A DNA stretch of 64,000 nt. It comes from JAHRAW01 sp965226545. Lineage in GTDB: Bacteria > Pseudomonadota > Gammaproteobacteria > Arenicellales > Poriferihabitantaceae. A program made the position numbers and the translations under genes. Shown here one piece after another: positions 1-8,393 of this stretch; position 1 is the stretch's first letter, and each line of letters opens with the position of its first letter. Below the pieces are notes generated by a model that worked only from the letters and a program-made list of their open reading frames with translations, had not been told where the DNA came from and made no database searches. The stretch is from assembly GCA_965226545.1 (NCBI GenBank), contig OZ245364.1, positions 1,054,001-1,118,000 on the forward strand, in the 5' to 3' direction.

Positions 1-1169
1 CCGCCGAGAAAACGCGTCGGGATGCTGATGACTTTAACAATCGTGCGCGTGGTCGCCAACAGGAAAATCATTATCAACACGTTGACGATTAATAAACAGC
101 CGTACAAACTGATTAAAAACTCCGGGCGTGTTTGGAACAGCGACGGGCCGGGGATGATGTTGTGTACATAAAACACCGACAGCATCATTGCGGTCAACGC
201 TTCGCCGGGAATGCCGAGTGCGAGCAATGGAACCATCGCCGCGGCCGGCACCGCGTTGTTGGCGGCTTCTGATGCGATTAACCCTTCGGGCGAGCCGCGT
301 CCGAATTGTTGCGGTGTGCGCGAAAATTTTTGCGCGACGCTGTAGGAAAAAAACTGCGCAAGGAATTCGCCGACGCCGGGAATGATTCCCATCAGCACGC
401 CGAAGGTCGATGAGGTTGCGGCGACGCGTTTATGTTGCAGGATTTCCTTCAAGCCGTCGGCGATGCCGCGCTGCACTTCGGCGCGTTGCGGCGGTCGCTC
501 CGGCGACGCCATTAACAAGAACGCCTGCGACAATGCAAACAAGCCGAGCAACACGACGATTAAATCAAAGCCTGAATACAGCCAATCCTGCCCGAAGGTG
601 AATCGTTTGGAATAGTGCATCGATTCCAAACCGATGGTGTTGATGAACACGCCGAAGCACAGCAGTATGCCGGCGGCCAACGCGCGCCCGCGATGCGCGA
701 TGACCACCAGCACCATGCCGAGCAATGCCGCCATAAAAATATCGCGCGAACCAAACAGCGGTGCAATCGCGGCGATGCCCGGCGACAACACAATTAAACA
801 CAACACCGAAAACACGCCGCCGACAAACGATGCGCTGTACGCCAGCGACAACGCGCGTCGGCTTTGGTTGTTGCGCGTCATCGGATAGCCGTCGTAGGTG
901 GTCAGCGCATTGACCGCAGTGCCGGGGGTGTTGGTCAATATCGCCGGAATTGCGCCGCCGTACATCGATGCGCCGTAAATGCCGAGCAACAAGGTCAACC
1001 CAACCAACGGGTCAAAGCCGAATGTCGCCGGCAAAATAATCGCAATCGCCACAGCCGCACCGACGCCGGGAATCGCGCCGATTAACACGCCGCCGATTGC
1101 GCCGACCACCAACGCCAACAGGACGTCGATGCGCAGCAGGGCGCTTAATCCTTCTTGCAACAATTCCAT
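1..1169 (-). CDS. tctA: Tripartite tricarboxylate transporter, large membrane subunit TctA (C-terminus cut by window edge)
   Basis: TctA is the large (about 500 aa, roughly 12 TM) permease of the binding-protein-dependent tricarboxylate transporter (TTT) family and works with TctB and a periplasmic TctC. The visible 389 codons start MELLQEGLSALLRIDVLLAL and carry the family's glycine/proline-rich segments: GVLIGAIPGVGAAVAI near residue 30 and a related GVLMGIIPGVGEFLAQ near residue 270, with GGAIPAILTNTPGTA between them. The start at 1169 has a good GGAGG ribosome-binding site just upstream. It is third in a leftward operon after tctC and tctB, separated from tctB by about 190 bp of tandem repeat. 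The carboxylate transported cannot be told from sequence. Confidence 0.93.
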   Translation of the reverse strand, partial: MELLQEGLSALLRIDVLLALVVGAIGGVLIGAIPGVGAAVAIAIILPATFGFDPLVGLTLLLGIYGASMYGGAIPAILTNTPGTAVNALTTYDGYPMTRNNQSRRALSLAYSASFVGGVFSVLCLIVLSPGIAAIAPLFGSRDIFMAALLGMVLVVIAHRGRALAAGILLCFGVFINTIGLESMHYSKRFTFGQDWLYSGFDLIVVLLGLFALSQAFLLMASPERPPQRAEVQRGIADGLKEILQHKRVAATSSTFGVLMGIIPGVGEFLAQFFSYSVAQKFSRTPQQFGRGSPEGLIASEAANNAVPAAAMVPLLALGIPGEALTAMMLSVFYVHNIIPGPSLFQTRPEFLISLYGCLLIVNVLIMIFLLATTRTIVKVISIPTRFLG

Positions 1170-1282
1170 CGGTTGTTCCTCCGGTTAAGCGCGTTCGCTT
1201 GTTGTATCGGTTGATGTTGGGGTGCGCAAGCGGTAACTTTTTTTGCGCAAGTGTTAACTTCGTTAACTTCGTTTTGCGTTAC

Positions 1283-1359
1283 AAGTTTACTTTATAAGTG
1301 CACTTCACAATCGCACTTCACAAGTGCACTTTACAAACGCACTTTACAAGTTTGCTTAC
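1283..1359. repeat. 13-bp degenerate tandem array between tctB and tctA
   Basis: Six consecutive units of 12-13 bp fit the consensus AAGTGCACTTYAC, ending just before the tctB stop region. It fills most of the tctB-tctA spacer, so it is probably transcribed as part of the operon. No promoter or terminator is apparent inside it. Confidence 0.75.
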
Positions 1360-1362
1360 ATC

Positions 1363-1953
1363 TTAAAGATACAACGTTAAAAAATTGCGCAATGCCGACG
1401 GAAACATTTCATATAACGCACCACCGGGGATTTTTACTTGTAGCAGCGATTTGAACAGTACGACAATCGATGCGCCGACCAAGCATGCCGTGAGTTGCAT
1501 TCGCGCCGAGCGATAGCCGAGTCGATACATCAACAGGCATAAGGCAATTAAGGTGGATGGCAAATAACCAAGTCGCGGCACTGCATAAACATACAATAAA
1601 AAATACAGTGCGTATTCGGCCGTGCCAAACCATTGTTGGCAAAGTGTTCGCCAATTGCGAGTCGTGCGGTTGCGGTTGATGTCGTCGTTGTCACCGTCGA
1701 CATCGACATTGACATTGACATCGACATACTTTGCACTGCGCATGGCGGCGGGTTGCAACAGCAACGCCAATGCAAACAACGCCATGCCGATTAGCGACAG
1801 CACCGACCAAAAGCCGGGTTGTTTATGGAAACCGACGGCGTTCCATTTCAGTTGCGCGCCGGATAACGCCAACATCGCCGCCGCAAACAACAACGCACAC
1901 GCCGCAAAAATTGCGGCGCGGCGTCGTTGTTTATCGAAGGGGTGCCAAGGCAC
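1363..1953 (-). CDS. tctB: Tripartite tricarboxylate transporter small membrane subunit TctB
   Basis: TctB (DUF1468 family) is the small four-TM subunit of the TTT carboxylate transporter. The 196 aa protein starts PWHPFDKQRRRAAIFAA after a GTG at 1953, two bases after the tctC stop, which favours this start over the longer open frame. Hydrophobic segments lie at about residues 15-35, 47-67, 113-133 and 150-170. The loop between TM2 and TM3 holds a low-complexity stretch (YVDVNVNVDVDGDNDD) encoded by a hexanucleotide-period tract at about 1683-1733. This is longer than usual for the family and looks like repeat expansion inside a tolerated cytoplasmic loop. Function otherwise follows from operon context. 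Confidence 0.85.
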   Translation of the reverse strand: MPWHPFDKQRRRAAIFAACALLFAAAMLALSGAQLKWNAVGFHKQPGFWSVLSLIGMALFALALLLQPAAMRSAKYVDVNVNVDVDGDNDDINRNRTTRNWRTLCQQWFGTAEYALYFLLYVYAVPRLGYLPSTLIALCLLMYRLGYRSARMQLTACLVGASIVVLFKSLLQVKIPGGALYEMFPSALRNFLTLYL

Positions 1954-1955
1954 GT

Positions 1956-2900
1956 TTAGTTGCCGATTAACCCGCCGATGGTTTTCATCGTGTTGCGGTC
2001 GGATTTGATTTGCGCATTGGCTGCGCGCGCGCCTTTCCAATAGACGCCGGCGCCGGTTTGTTGCGCGACTCGTTGCGCTTCATCGCCGCGCATTGCGCGT
2101 TTGGCAACCGCCTCGATTTTGCGCCGCACATTTTTCGGCACGTCGCGTTTAACAAACAAGCCGTTCCATAACGAGATGTTCAGGCGCGGTTCGATTTCGG
2201 CGACGGTCGGCGCATTCGGCGCCTTGTCAATGCGCTCTTCGGTCACCGCCGCCAGCACCGTGACTTTATCCAAGCACGGCAGGATGAGTTGAATCGTGGT
2301 GTTGATGACGTCGGCATCGCCGGATGCGAGCGTGTTGCAATCCAACGCATCAAACGCCGAATCCGAACCCCACTCAAAGTCCATCGCTTTTGCCAACGCC
2401 AAGGTTACTTGCGTCGGCGTAAGCGGCGCACCGAAATGCCCGAGCACCACCTTGTTGCGTTTTGCGTAGGCGGCGAGTTCCTGCATGGTTTGATACGGCG
2501 CATCGCCTGCGGTCGCAATCACAAACGGGTAGGTTAAGAAGATGCCTATCGGCTCGAAGGTGTCTTCATCCAGCCCATCGATGCCGAGCGTCGGCCCAAC
2601 CACCGGCACGCCGATGACGAACGAACCAATCAGCGAGCCATCCGACGGCCCGTTGGCGACCGACATCGCCCCGGGAAACGGCCCGCCGCCGGCGCTCGGT
2701 TTGTTTAACACCGCCGCGGCCACGCCGTATTCCTTTTGGAAATCATTGGCGATGATGCGCGTCAGCACATCTTCCAAATCGCCCGGCGGCCACGGCACAA
2801 CAAAGTTGACCGGCTTGTCGGGGTAGCCGGCGTTGGCGCCGACTGCAAACAGTCCGCCGACCAATGCGACGGCTAATGCAAAACGTTTGATGGTGTTCAT
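1956..2900 (-). CDS. tctC: Bug/TctC-family periplasmic carboxylate-binding protein
   Basis: This 314 aa extracytoplasmic solute receptor feeds the adjacent TctB-TctA permease. A Sec signal peptide (MNTIKRFALAVALVGGLFAV, cleavage near ANA-GYPDK) is followed by the Bug-family start YPDKPVNFVVPWPPGD, and the family's AGGG loop is at about residue 70. Typical Bug proteins are 320-330 aa, so this one is essentially full length. The start at 2900 is preceded by GGGAG. It is the first gene of the leftward tctCBA operon. The ligand is unknown, since Bug proteins bind diverse dicarboxylates, tricarboxylates and aromatic acids. Confidence 0.92.
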   Translation of the reverse strand: MNTIKRFALAVALVGGLFAVGANAGYPDKPVNFVVPWPPGDLEDVLTRIIANDFQKEYGVAAAVLNKPSAGGGPFPGAMSVANGPSDGSLIGSFVIGVPVVGPTLGIDGLDEDTFEPIGIFLTYPFVIATAGDAPYQTMQELAAYAKRNKVVLGHFGAPLTPTQVTLALAKAMDFEWGSDSAFDALDCNTLASGDADVINTTIQLILPCLDKVTVLAAVTEERIDKAPNAPTVAEIEPRLNISLWNGLFVKRDVPKNVRRKIEAVAKRAMRGDEAQRVAQQTGAGVYWKGARAANAQIKSDRNTMKTIGGLIGN

Positions 2901-2989
2901 GTTAATCTCCCGTCAATGTCACGATTGAAGTGTGCAAAAAAGTTGATGAAACGCATCAGCCTTTTTACGGAGGGTACTGCAAGTTTACA

Positions 2990-3180
2990 AGTGTAAAGGT
3001 AAAGCGAAAACTTAATTCACAAAAGTTACAAACAACATCACAAACAAAACTACAAACAAAACTTAAATATCAATTATCGATAAATTACAAAACAAAACAA
3101 AACAAAATAAAACATCAAATCAAATCAAATTACATTAAATCAAATCAAATCAAGTCACATCACATAATCAAACCGCAAAC
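2990..3180. repeat. AT-rich low-complexity tract with AAATC pentamer repeats
   Basis: The convergent-free spacer upstream of tctC (2901-3219) contains no supportable gene. It is made of short A-rich words: first CAAAACT/ACAAAC-like units, then pure (AAATC) pentamers from about 3115 to 3165. An open frame across it encodes only Lys/Asn/Gln-rich low-complexity sequence and is judged non-coding. The tctC promoter should lie in its right-hand part. Confidence 0.75.
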
Positions 3181-3219
3181 ACAATTTATTGCGCCGCCGC
3201 GTCTTAAAATAAAACGCGG

Positions 3220-4095
3220 TTAACACCAGCCGTCGGTCGGGCGGTCAAACCATACATGCACCTGCCCGGTGCCGGTGGCGTTTTCATAGTCGCTGTACAA
3301 CCGCCCGGGTGCGCGGCAGTCGCCGCCGCCGAGTGCGCCAATCATCATCAGATAATGTCCGAACATGCCTTCCGGTTTGTGTTGGCGATAGTCGTCCATC
3401 GCGTCAATCACGCGGTTGTGTTGCGCGGCTTGCATCCATTGCAGGCGTTGTTGGTCGGCGATGCGCGCTTCGGCGGTGATGACGTGTTGCGGGTCGGAGG
3501 ATTCGTGCGCCGGCAATTCATCCAACGGCCAGAAACGATGGCTCATCCCGCCGCTTGCGATTAACACCGCGCGCCGTCCGGTTTGGGCAATCGCATCGGC
3601 GATGCCTTGACCGACGCGCAAAAAATGATGGTCGCGCGCGGTTTGGCAGACGCCGACCGAAAGCCAAGCCTCGCCGCGATTTAAAAAATGCGCGATGTTG
3701 ACGGTCGGATAGGCAATCGGCAGATGCGGGTCGTCGCAGGCGAAGCAACGCACATCGCGCGCGCAGGTGTGTTGCGCAATCGCTTCAGCCAATTCGGGGT
3801 CGCCGGGCAAATCGTATTCGACTTGAGTGATGCCGCGCGGCAATTCTTCGGAGGTGTAACGCCCGTTGCGGCGCGCCTGCGCGCTGACGATGAACTCCAC
3901 GGTGGTAAACCAATGGGTGTCGAACAACACGATGACCTCGGGGCGCAAGCGGTCGAGCACTTCGGTGCGCAACCGACGCAAGCCGGGCACCAGGCTGATT
4001 TCATTGCCGTCGTTCAGCGCAAGCCGGGCTTGCTTCGACATCATGATGGTCGGAGCGTGCGACAACAGTCCGGCGCCGATAATTTCTCCACGCAT
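3220..4095 (-). CDS. hpaD: HpaD-like class III extradiol dioxygenase (3,4-dihydroxyphenylacetate 2,3-dioxygenase family)
   Basis: LigB-superfamily Fe(II) ring-cleavage dioxygenase, 291 aa, close to the 283 aa of enterobacterial HpaD. HpaD opens homoprotocatechuate to 5-carboxymethyl-2-hydroxymuconate semialdehyde. Visible landmarks are the N-terminal LLSHAPTIMM with a metal-ligand His, VLFDTHWFTT near residue 55, YTSEELPRGI, the second conserved histidine block ASGGMSHRF near residue 190, and the C-terminal NATGTGQVHVWF shared with HpaD. The start at 4095 (MRGEIIGAGLL) is chosen because the longer frame upstream overlaps hpaE antisense. It is divergent from hpaE with a 142 bp shared promoter region. 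Substrate could be another catechol carrying a side-chain carboxylate. Confidence 0.85.
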   Translation of the reverse strand: MRGEIIGAGLLSHAPTIMMSKQARLALNDGNEISLVPGLRRLRTEVLDRLRPEVIVLFDTHWFTTVEFIVSAQARRNGRYTSEELPRGITQVEYDLPGDPELAEAIAQHTCARDVRCFACDDPHLPIAYPTVNIAHFLNRGEAWLSVGVCQTARDHHFLRVGQGIADAIAQTGRRAVLIASGGMSHRFWPLDELPAHESSDPQHVITAEARIADQQRLQWMQAAQHNRVIDAMDDYRQHKPEGMFGHYLMMIGALGGGDCRAPGRLYSDYENATGTGQVHVWFDRPTDGWC

Positions 4096-4237
4096 AATCG
4101 TTGGTTGATTTTTTCGCGGCGTCGAGCGTATCATTGACAAAAATCGTTTGCAACCAAATAATTTTTTCCGCCGCGCGCCAACCCAAGTGCGCGCCAATCG
4201 AACATTAGCACCCACCGTCGCCAAACATTCCCGCCGC

Positions 4238-5707
4238 ATGAACGATTCATCCCAACGCATCGAGGTCGCCGGCGTGTCGCTGTCGCCCGCGCATTTTATC
4301 GGCGGGCGGCGGGTTGGCGCGGCGCGCACTTTTGCCGTGCATTCGCCGTTGGATTGGTCGTGGAAACTCGCCGAGATGGCGCGCGGCGACGCACAAACCG
4401 CGCACGATGCAGTCACCGCGGCGGTCGATGGCTTCGCCGAATGGTCGGCGATGGGCGCAAAACGCCGCGCCGAAGTGCTGCATAACTTGGCGGATTTGAT
4501 TGACGCGCACGCCGCCGACATCGCCGCGGTCGAATGCGTCGATATGGCGATGTTGTTGGAAAGTTTGCAATTGCGATTGTTGCCGCGCGCCGCGCTCAAT
4601 TTTCGCGCCTACGCCGATTTGGCGCGCGACTACGCCGAGCGCGCGTGGCGTTCCAAAGGCACCGAGAACCGCGTGGTGCGCGCGCCGGCCGGGCCGGCGG
4701 TGATTATCACGCCGTGGAATGCGCCGTTTATGTTGTCCACTTGGAAATGCGCGCCGGCGTTGGCTGCGGGCAATTCGGTGGTGTTGAAGCCGGCCGAATG
4801 GGCGCCGTTGTCGGCGTCGTTGCTCGCCGATTTAATCAACGACGCCGGCTTTCCGCGCGGGGCGTTTAACATTGTGCACGGATTGGGCGATGAAGTTGGC
4901 GCGGCATTGGTCGGCGATGCGCGCGTCCGGCGCATTTCGTTCACCGGCTCGCCCGAAACCGCGCGGCACATCGGCGCGCAAGCGGCGCGCAACCTCACGC
5001 CGTTCACCGCCGAACTCGGCGGCAAGGGCGCGCTCATCGTGTTTGCCGACGCCGATTTGGACGCCGCCGCACAAAAAGCCGCGGCGCAGTTTGAAGATTC
5101 CGGGCAGGTGTGTTTGGCCGGCACGCGGCTGCTGGTCGACCAATCGGTCAAGGCGGAATTCCTGCGCCGGTTGCGCGAACACACCGAACGGCACATCAGC
5201 GGCGACAGCCGCGAACCGACCACCACCTTAAGCCCGGCGATTCATCCGCAACACTTGGCGCGCGTCGAAGGGTTTGTCGAGCGCGCGCGCGCCGCCGGCG
5301 ACCGCATCGTGTTTGGCGGTGCGCGCGTGCGCGACGACGGCTTGTGGTATCAGCCGACGTTGATTGAGCCGCGCGCCAATGACGCCGAAGTCGTGCAAAA
5401 GGAAATCTTCGGCCCGGTGTTGACGCTGCAAACCTTCGCCGACGAATCCGAAGCGATTGCGCTTGCCAACAGCACCGCCTACGGATTGTCGGGCGTGGTG
5501 TACACCGCCGAACGCGCGCGCGCCGAACGAGTCGGGCGCGCGTTGTATGCCGGGGTGGTGTGGGTGAATTGTTTTTTAATCCGCGATTTGACCGCGCCGT
5601 TTGGCGGTTGCGGCATCAGCGGCATCGGCCGCGAAGGCGGCGATTATGCGCTGGATTTTCACAGCGACATTAAGTCACTGCAGATTTTGGAAGGGTCGGT
5701 TAAGTGA
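4238..5707 (+). CDS. hpaE: HpaE-like 5-carboxymethyl-2-hydroxymuconate semialdehyde dehydrogenase
   Basis: NAD(P)-dependent aldehyde dehydrogenase, 489 aa (HpaE is about 486). It would oxidise the semialdehyde produced by the divergent dioxygenase. Motifs in order: the nucleotide-binding region ITPWNAPFMLSTWKCAPALA, KPAEWAPLSA, FTGSPETAR, the catalytic glutamate in TAELGGKG, and the catalytic cysteine in GQVCLAGTR. The C-terminal FGGCGISGIGREGG is typical of the family. Start chosen at ATG 4238 (MNDSSQRIEV). A longer in-frame start at 4148 adds only a basic, unconserved extension. Adjacent dioxygenase and FAH-family genes support the aromatic-acid role, but ALDH substrate prediction from sequence is approximate. 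Confidence 0.85.
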   Translation: MNDSSQRIEVAGVSLSPAHFIGGRRVGAARTFAVHSPLDWSWKLAEMARGDAQTAHDAVTAAVDGFAEWSAMGAKRRAEVLHNLADLIDAHAADIAAVECVDMAMLLESLQLRLLPRAALNFRAYADLARDYAERAWRSKGTENRVVRAPAGPAVIITPWNAPFMLSTWKCAPALAAGNSVVLKPAEWAPLSASLLADLINDAGFPRGAFNIVHGLGDEVGAALVGDARVRRISFTGSPETARHIGAQAARNLTPFTAELGGKGALIVFADADLDAAAQKAAAQFEDSGQVCLAGTRLLVDQSVKAEFLRRLREHTERHISGDSREPTTTLSPAIHPQHLARVEGFVERARAAGDRIVFGGARVRDDGLWYQPTLIEPRANDAEVVQKEIFGPVLTLQTFADESEAIALANSTAYGLSGVVYTAERARAERVGRALYAGVVWVNCFLIRDLTAPFGGCGISGIGREGGDYALDFHSDIKSLQILEGSVK

Positions 5708-5835
5708 GCGGACGGCAAACAACGGTTAGGTAAGCGGATAAGTCAAGCGGATAAGTTAACGATGAAGTTGGCGTCAAGTTGCGGGGCAATCTTGAGCCGC
5801 GCCGCATAGTGACTCAAACGATTAATGTTGCGTTG

Positions 5836-5940
5836 TATTTAATGTCGCATCGCATTGCGTCACGTTGCGTCACGTCACTTTTACTTTTCATTGTCACTTT
5901 CACTGTCACTTGTCACTGTTACCGTCATCACCGTCATCAT
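5836..5940. repeat. Degenerate GTCACT/GTCATC hexamer tract
   Basis: Spacer between two convergent genes, built of GTCA-containing words with a roughly 6-bp period. The last part (5906-5938) is translated on the minus strand as the acidic tail NDDGDDGNSDK of the FAH-family protein, so the stop codon of that gene appears to have been displaced into the repeat. Confidence 0.7.
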
Positions 5941-6892
5941 TAAGCGCACTTTTATAATGCGCAGCACCGGGCCCCTTCGGCGCGCGGATGCCGCGAAATT
6001 CCCAATCGCCGCCCATGGCGGTGGAGACGACCTCTTCGGTGGTCATCGGTTGATGCCCGACATCGTCGCGCACCGCCATCGGCGATTCGATAATGCTGTT
6101 GGTCAGTTCGCCCAACCCTTCGACTTCCACGCTGACCTCGTCGCCCGGCTGCACCGGGCGGCTGTTGGCCGGGGTTCCGGTCAGCAACAAATCGCCGGGT
6201 TGCAAGGTGATTAAGCGGGCGATGTCGGCGACCAAATAATGCATATCCCAGTTCATCTCGGCGGTGTTGCCGTCTTGAATCACCTTGCCGTTGACTCGCG
6301 TGCGCAATTGCTTGTTGTGAAAATCCCAATCGGTGACGATGCCGGGCCCGACCGGGCACAAGGTGTCGGCGCCTTTGACGCGCAACATCGAGCCGGCGTC
6401 GGTGTCGCGAAAATCATGCAACCCGTAATCGTTGGCGATGCTGTAGCCGGCAATGAATTCGCCCGCTTGGTCGGGGCTGATGTTGCGGCAATCGCGACCA
6501 ATGACGACGGCAATCTCGCCCTCAAAGTTCAACCAGTTGCACCGCTTGGGGCGCACGACGGCGGCGCGATGCGCGTTCAAGGCGGTGATGGGTTTGTGAA
6601 AATAGGTCGGCGTCGGCGGCAATCGAGTCATGTATTCATCGACGCGGCTTCGATAATTTAAATGCACGCAGATAATTTTGCGCGGCGTGCAAGGCGGCAG
6701 ATGCACCGCCGCATCGACGCCGACGACGCGACCATCGGCGGCGCACAAGCGGTCGCCGTCTCGGCGCACCGTGCACGGATAGCCGTCGAGTAAAATTCGT
6801 CGTTGTTCGGGCATGTCAATTGTGTCGGTTTTGGTCGGCGGCGCGGTGTTGGTTTGTCGCGCCACGCGCGGCTGATTTGACTCGTTCGCCAT
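5906..6892 (-). CDS. hpaG: Fumarylacetoacetate hydrolase-family protein, HpaG-like isomerase/decarboxylase
   Basis: FAH-fold enzyme, 328 aa. In the homoprotocatechuate pathway HpaG decarboxylates and isomerises 5-carboxymethyl-2-oxo-hex-3-ene-1,7-dioate. The FAH catalytic core runs from about residue 70: ICVHLNYRSRVDE, then the metal-binding acidic motif NFEGEIAVVIGR, YSIANDYGLHDFRDTD, a conserved Lys in MLRVKGADT, and GDLLLTGTP. The N-terminus (to residue 26) is poorly conserved, and an internal ATG at 6814 (MPEQRRILLDG) is an alternative start. The last 11 residues come from a repeat tract. It converges with hpaE and sits back-to-back with the next gene. Only one HpaG-type domain is present, so bifunctional HpaG1/G2 activity is not shown. 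Confidence 0.82.
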   Translation of the reverse strand: MANESNQPRVARQTNTAPPTKTDTIDMPEQRRILLDGYPCTVRRDGDRLCAADGRVVGVDAAVHLPPCTPRKIICVHLNYRSRVDEYMTRLPPTPTYFHKPITALNAHRAAVVRPKRCNWLNFEGEIAVVIGRDCRNISPDQAGEFIAGYSIANDYGLHDFRDTDAGSMLRVKGADTLCPVGPGIVTDWDFHNKQLRTRVNGKVIQDGNTAEMNWDMHYLVADIARLITLQPGDLLLTGTPANSRPVQPGDEVSVEVEGLGELTNSIIESPMAVRDDVGHQPMTTEEVVSTAMGGDWEFRGIRAPKGPGAAHYKSALNDDGDDGNSDK

Positions 6893-6969
6893 CGAACGAT
6901 ATTATGCCGCATGGGCGCCCTGCGGCACCGTTTTTTTTAACACAACGCGAGAGTATTCGAGAGGATTAA

Positions 6970-7791
6970 ATGAGCCTGCGCGGTTTTCTGTTTCCCCGTT
7001 CGGCCAGCGGACGCGCTTCGCTGTTGCCGGATACGCCGTGGCATTATTCGGGCGTGATGTTGACGCTCGAATACCGCACCGACCCGGCGCGCGTCGCCGA
7101 ATTGTTGCCGGAGTATCTTTCCTTGGCCGATGAAGACCCCGGCGCAGTCGCCGTGATTTGGGCTGAATGGCAAAACTGCCGAGACGATTACAGCGAGATT
7201 TTGGACCCGGCGCGCAGCCAATATAAAGAGGCGTTTGTCGTCGTGCGCTGCAAGTTTCAGGGGCGGGTGTATTCGCGTTGCGTGTACATCTGGGTGGATA
7301 GCGATTATGCGATGGTGCGCGGGCATCTGCAGGGCTATCCAAAAAAACTTGCGTCGATATATCTGTCGCGCCCCATCACCGTCGGCTGCGCCGGGCCGCG
7401 TCTCGAAATCGGCGGGCGGTTTGGCGCAAGCGTCGCCGCATACGACCATAAACTCTATCACGCAACCTTCGAAATCACCGGCGCCGCCGATAACGCCGGC
7501 TTCGTCAACGCGCATCCGATGTTGCATAACCGCTGGATGCCGACGATTGAAGGCGACGGGCGCGACAGTTTGGATGAGTTGGTTACGATGCGCGCCTATC
7601 AAAGCGAAGTCGGGCGATGTTATCGCGGCGATTTTGAATTGCAGATATTCGATTCGCCGGTCGAAGAATTGACGCGACTTGCGCCGCTGGAAAACATCGG
7701 CGGCTATTGGCGCGAAGTTGCGATGTCGTGGCGCAGCGGCACAACATTGATGCGCCGCAACTTGCCGGCAATTGCCGGCGACTCCGCATGA
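6970..7791 (+). CDS. Acetoacetate decarboxylase-family protein
   Basis: 273 aa protein of the acetoacetate decarboxylase (ADC) fold. The Schiff-base lysine region is visible as HLQGYPKKLASIYLSRP at about residues 118-134, matching the GYPKK motif of clostridial ADC. FEITGAADN and the C-terminal sheet residues follow the family. A good GAGAGGATT ribosome-binding site precedes the start. ADC-family proteins in aromatic-catabolic neighbourhoods often act on other beta-keto or oxo acids, so acetoacetate is not assured as substrate. Its stop overlaps the start of the MarR gene (ATGA), implying translational coupling and control of this unit by that regulator. Confidence 0.82.
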   Translation: MSLRGFLFPRSASGRASLLPDTPWHYSGVMLTLEYRTDPARVAELLPEYLSLADEDPGAVAVIWAEWQNCRDDYSEILDPARSQYKEAFVVVRCKFQGRVYSRCVYIWVDSDYAMVRGHLQGYPKKLASIYLSRPITVGCAGPRLEIGGRFGASVAAYDHKLYHATFEITGAADNAGFVNAHPMLHNRWMPTIEGDGRDSLDELVTMRAYQSEVGRCYRGDFELQIFDSPVEELTRLAPLENIGGYWREVAMSWRSGTTLMRRNLPAIAGDSA

Positions 7792-8324
7792 GCGGCACTA
7801 TGCGCGACAAGGCGCGCGATGCATCGCGCACGATACAAGAGCGCATCGCCGCGACGCATGTGCGCAAACTGGATGTCGATGTCAATGCGATGGCCGCGAT
7901 ATCCAACATCTTTCGCGTAGCGGTGTTGTTTCGCAACACCGCCGAGCGGCGATTTTTGCATCGCCATCATCTTTCGTTTTCCGGGTTTACGTTGCTGTGG
8001 GTGCTGTGGGCGTTTGGCAAAATGGAAACGCATCAACTGGCGGCGGAGTGTGGCATCGCCAAAGGCACGTTGACCGGCTTGTTAAACACAATGGAAAAGC
8101 GCGGCTTCGCCGAACGCAAACCGCATGCGCGCGACGGGCGACGCAAGATGGTGCATCTGACGCGACGCGGTGCGGCGTTGATGCGCAAACTCTTTTTGCA
8201 AATCAACGCACTCGAACGCGAATTCGTCTCCCAGTTAAAAAAAGCCGAAGTGACCGAATTGATTCGCCAACTGCGAATCGTGTTGCACACCCCGGCGCTT
8301 TCGTCGGGCAATGATGCGCAGTGA
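7788..8324 (+). CDS. MarR-family transcriptional regulator
   Basis: 178 aa protein starting at the ATG that overlaps the preceding stop. The winged helix-turn-helix is visible: FTLLWVLWAFGKMETHQLA, recognition helix region GIAKGTLTGLLNTMEKRG, and wing AERKPHARDGRRKMVHLT. This is the classical MarR/HpaR arrangement with an Asp-x-Arg wing. The position between catabolic genes suggests it is the local repressor responding to an aromatic acid. The binding sites would most likely be the divergent spacers 4096-4237 and 6893-6969, although no clean palindrome was identified there. Confidence 0.88.
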   Translation: MSGTMRDKARDASRTIQERIAATHVRKLDVDVNAMAAISNIFRVAVLFRNTAERRFLHRHHLSFSGFTLLWVLWAFGKMETHQLAAECGIAKGTLTGLLNTMEKRGFAERKPHARDGRRKMVHLTRRGAALMRKLFLQINALEREFVSQLKKAEVTELIRQLRIVLHTPALSSGNDAQ

Positions 8325-8393
8325 ACATTCGCAACGCGCATTTCATTATTAAACGATGCGCGAACCATCGCCAAGCGAATCGTTAATCCAGTG

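Noticed and set aside
2930..3223. Plus-strand open frame of about 97 codons
   Set aside because: Encodes only Lys/Asn/Gln low-complexity peptide from AAATC-type repeats, no RBS, overlaps the hpaD stop.
4096..4599. N-terminal extension of the dioxygenase frame
   Set aside because: Antisense to hpaE and unlike any extradiol dioxygenase N-terminus; ATG 4095 gives the family length.
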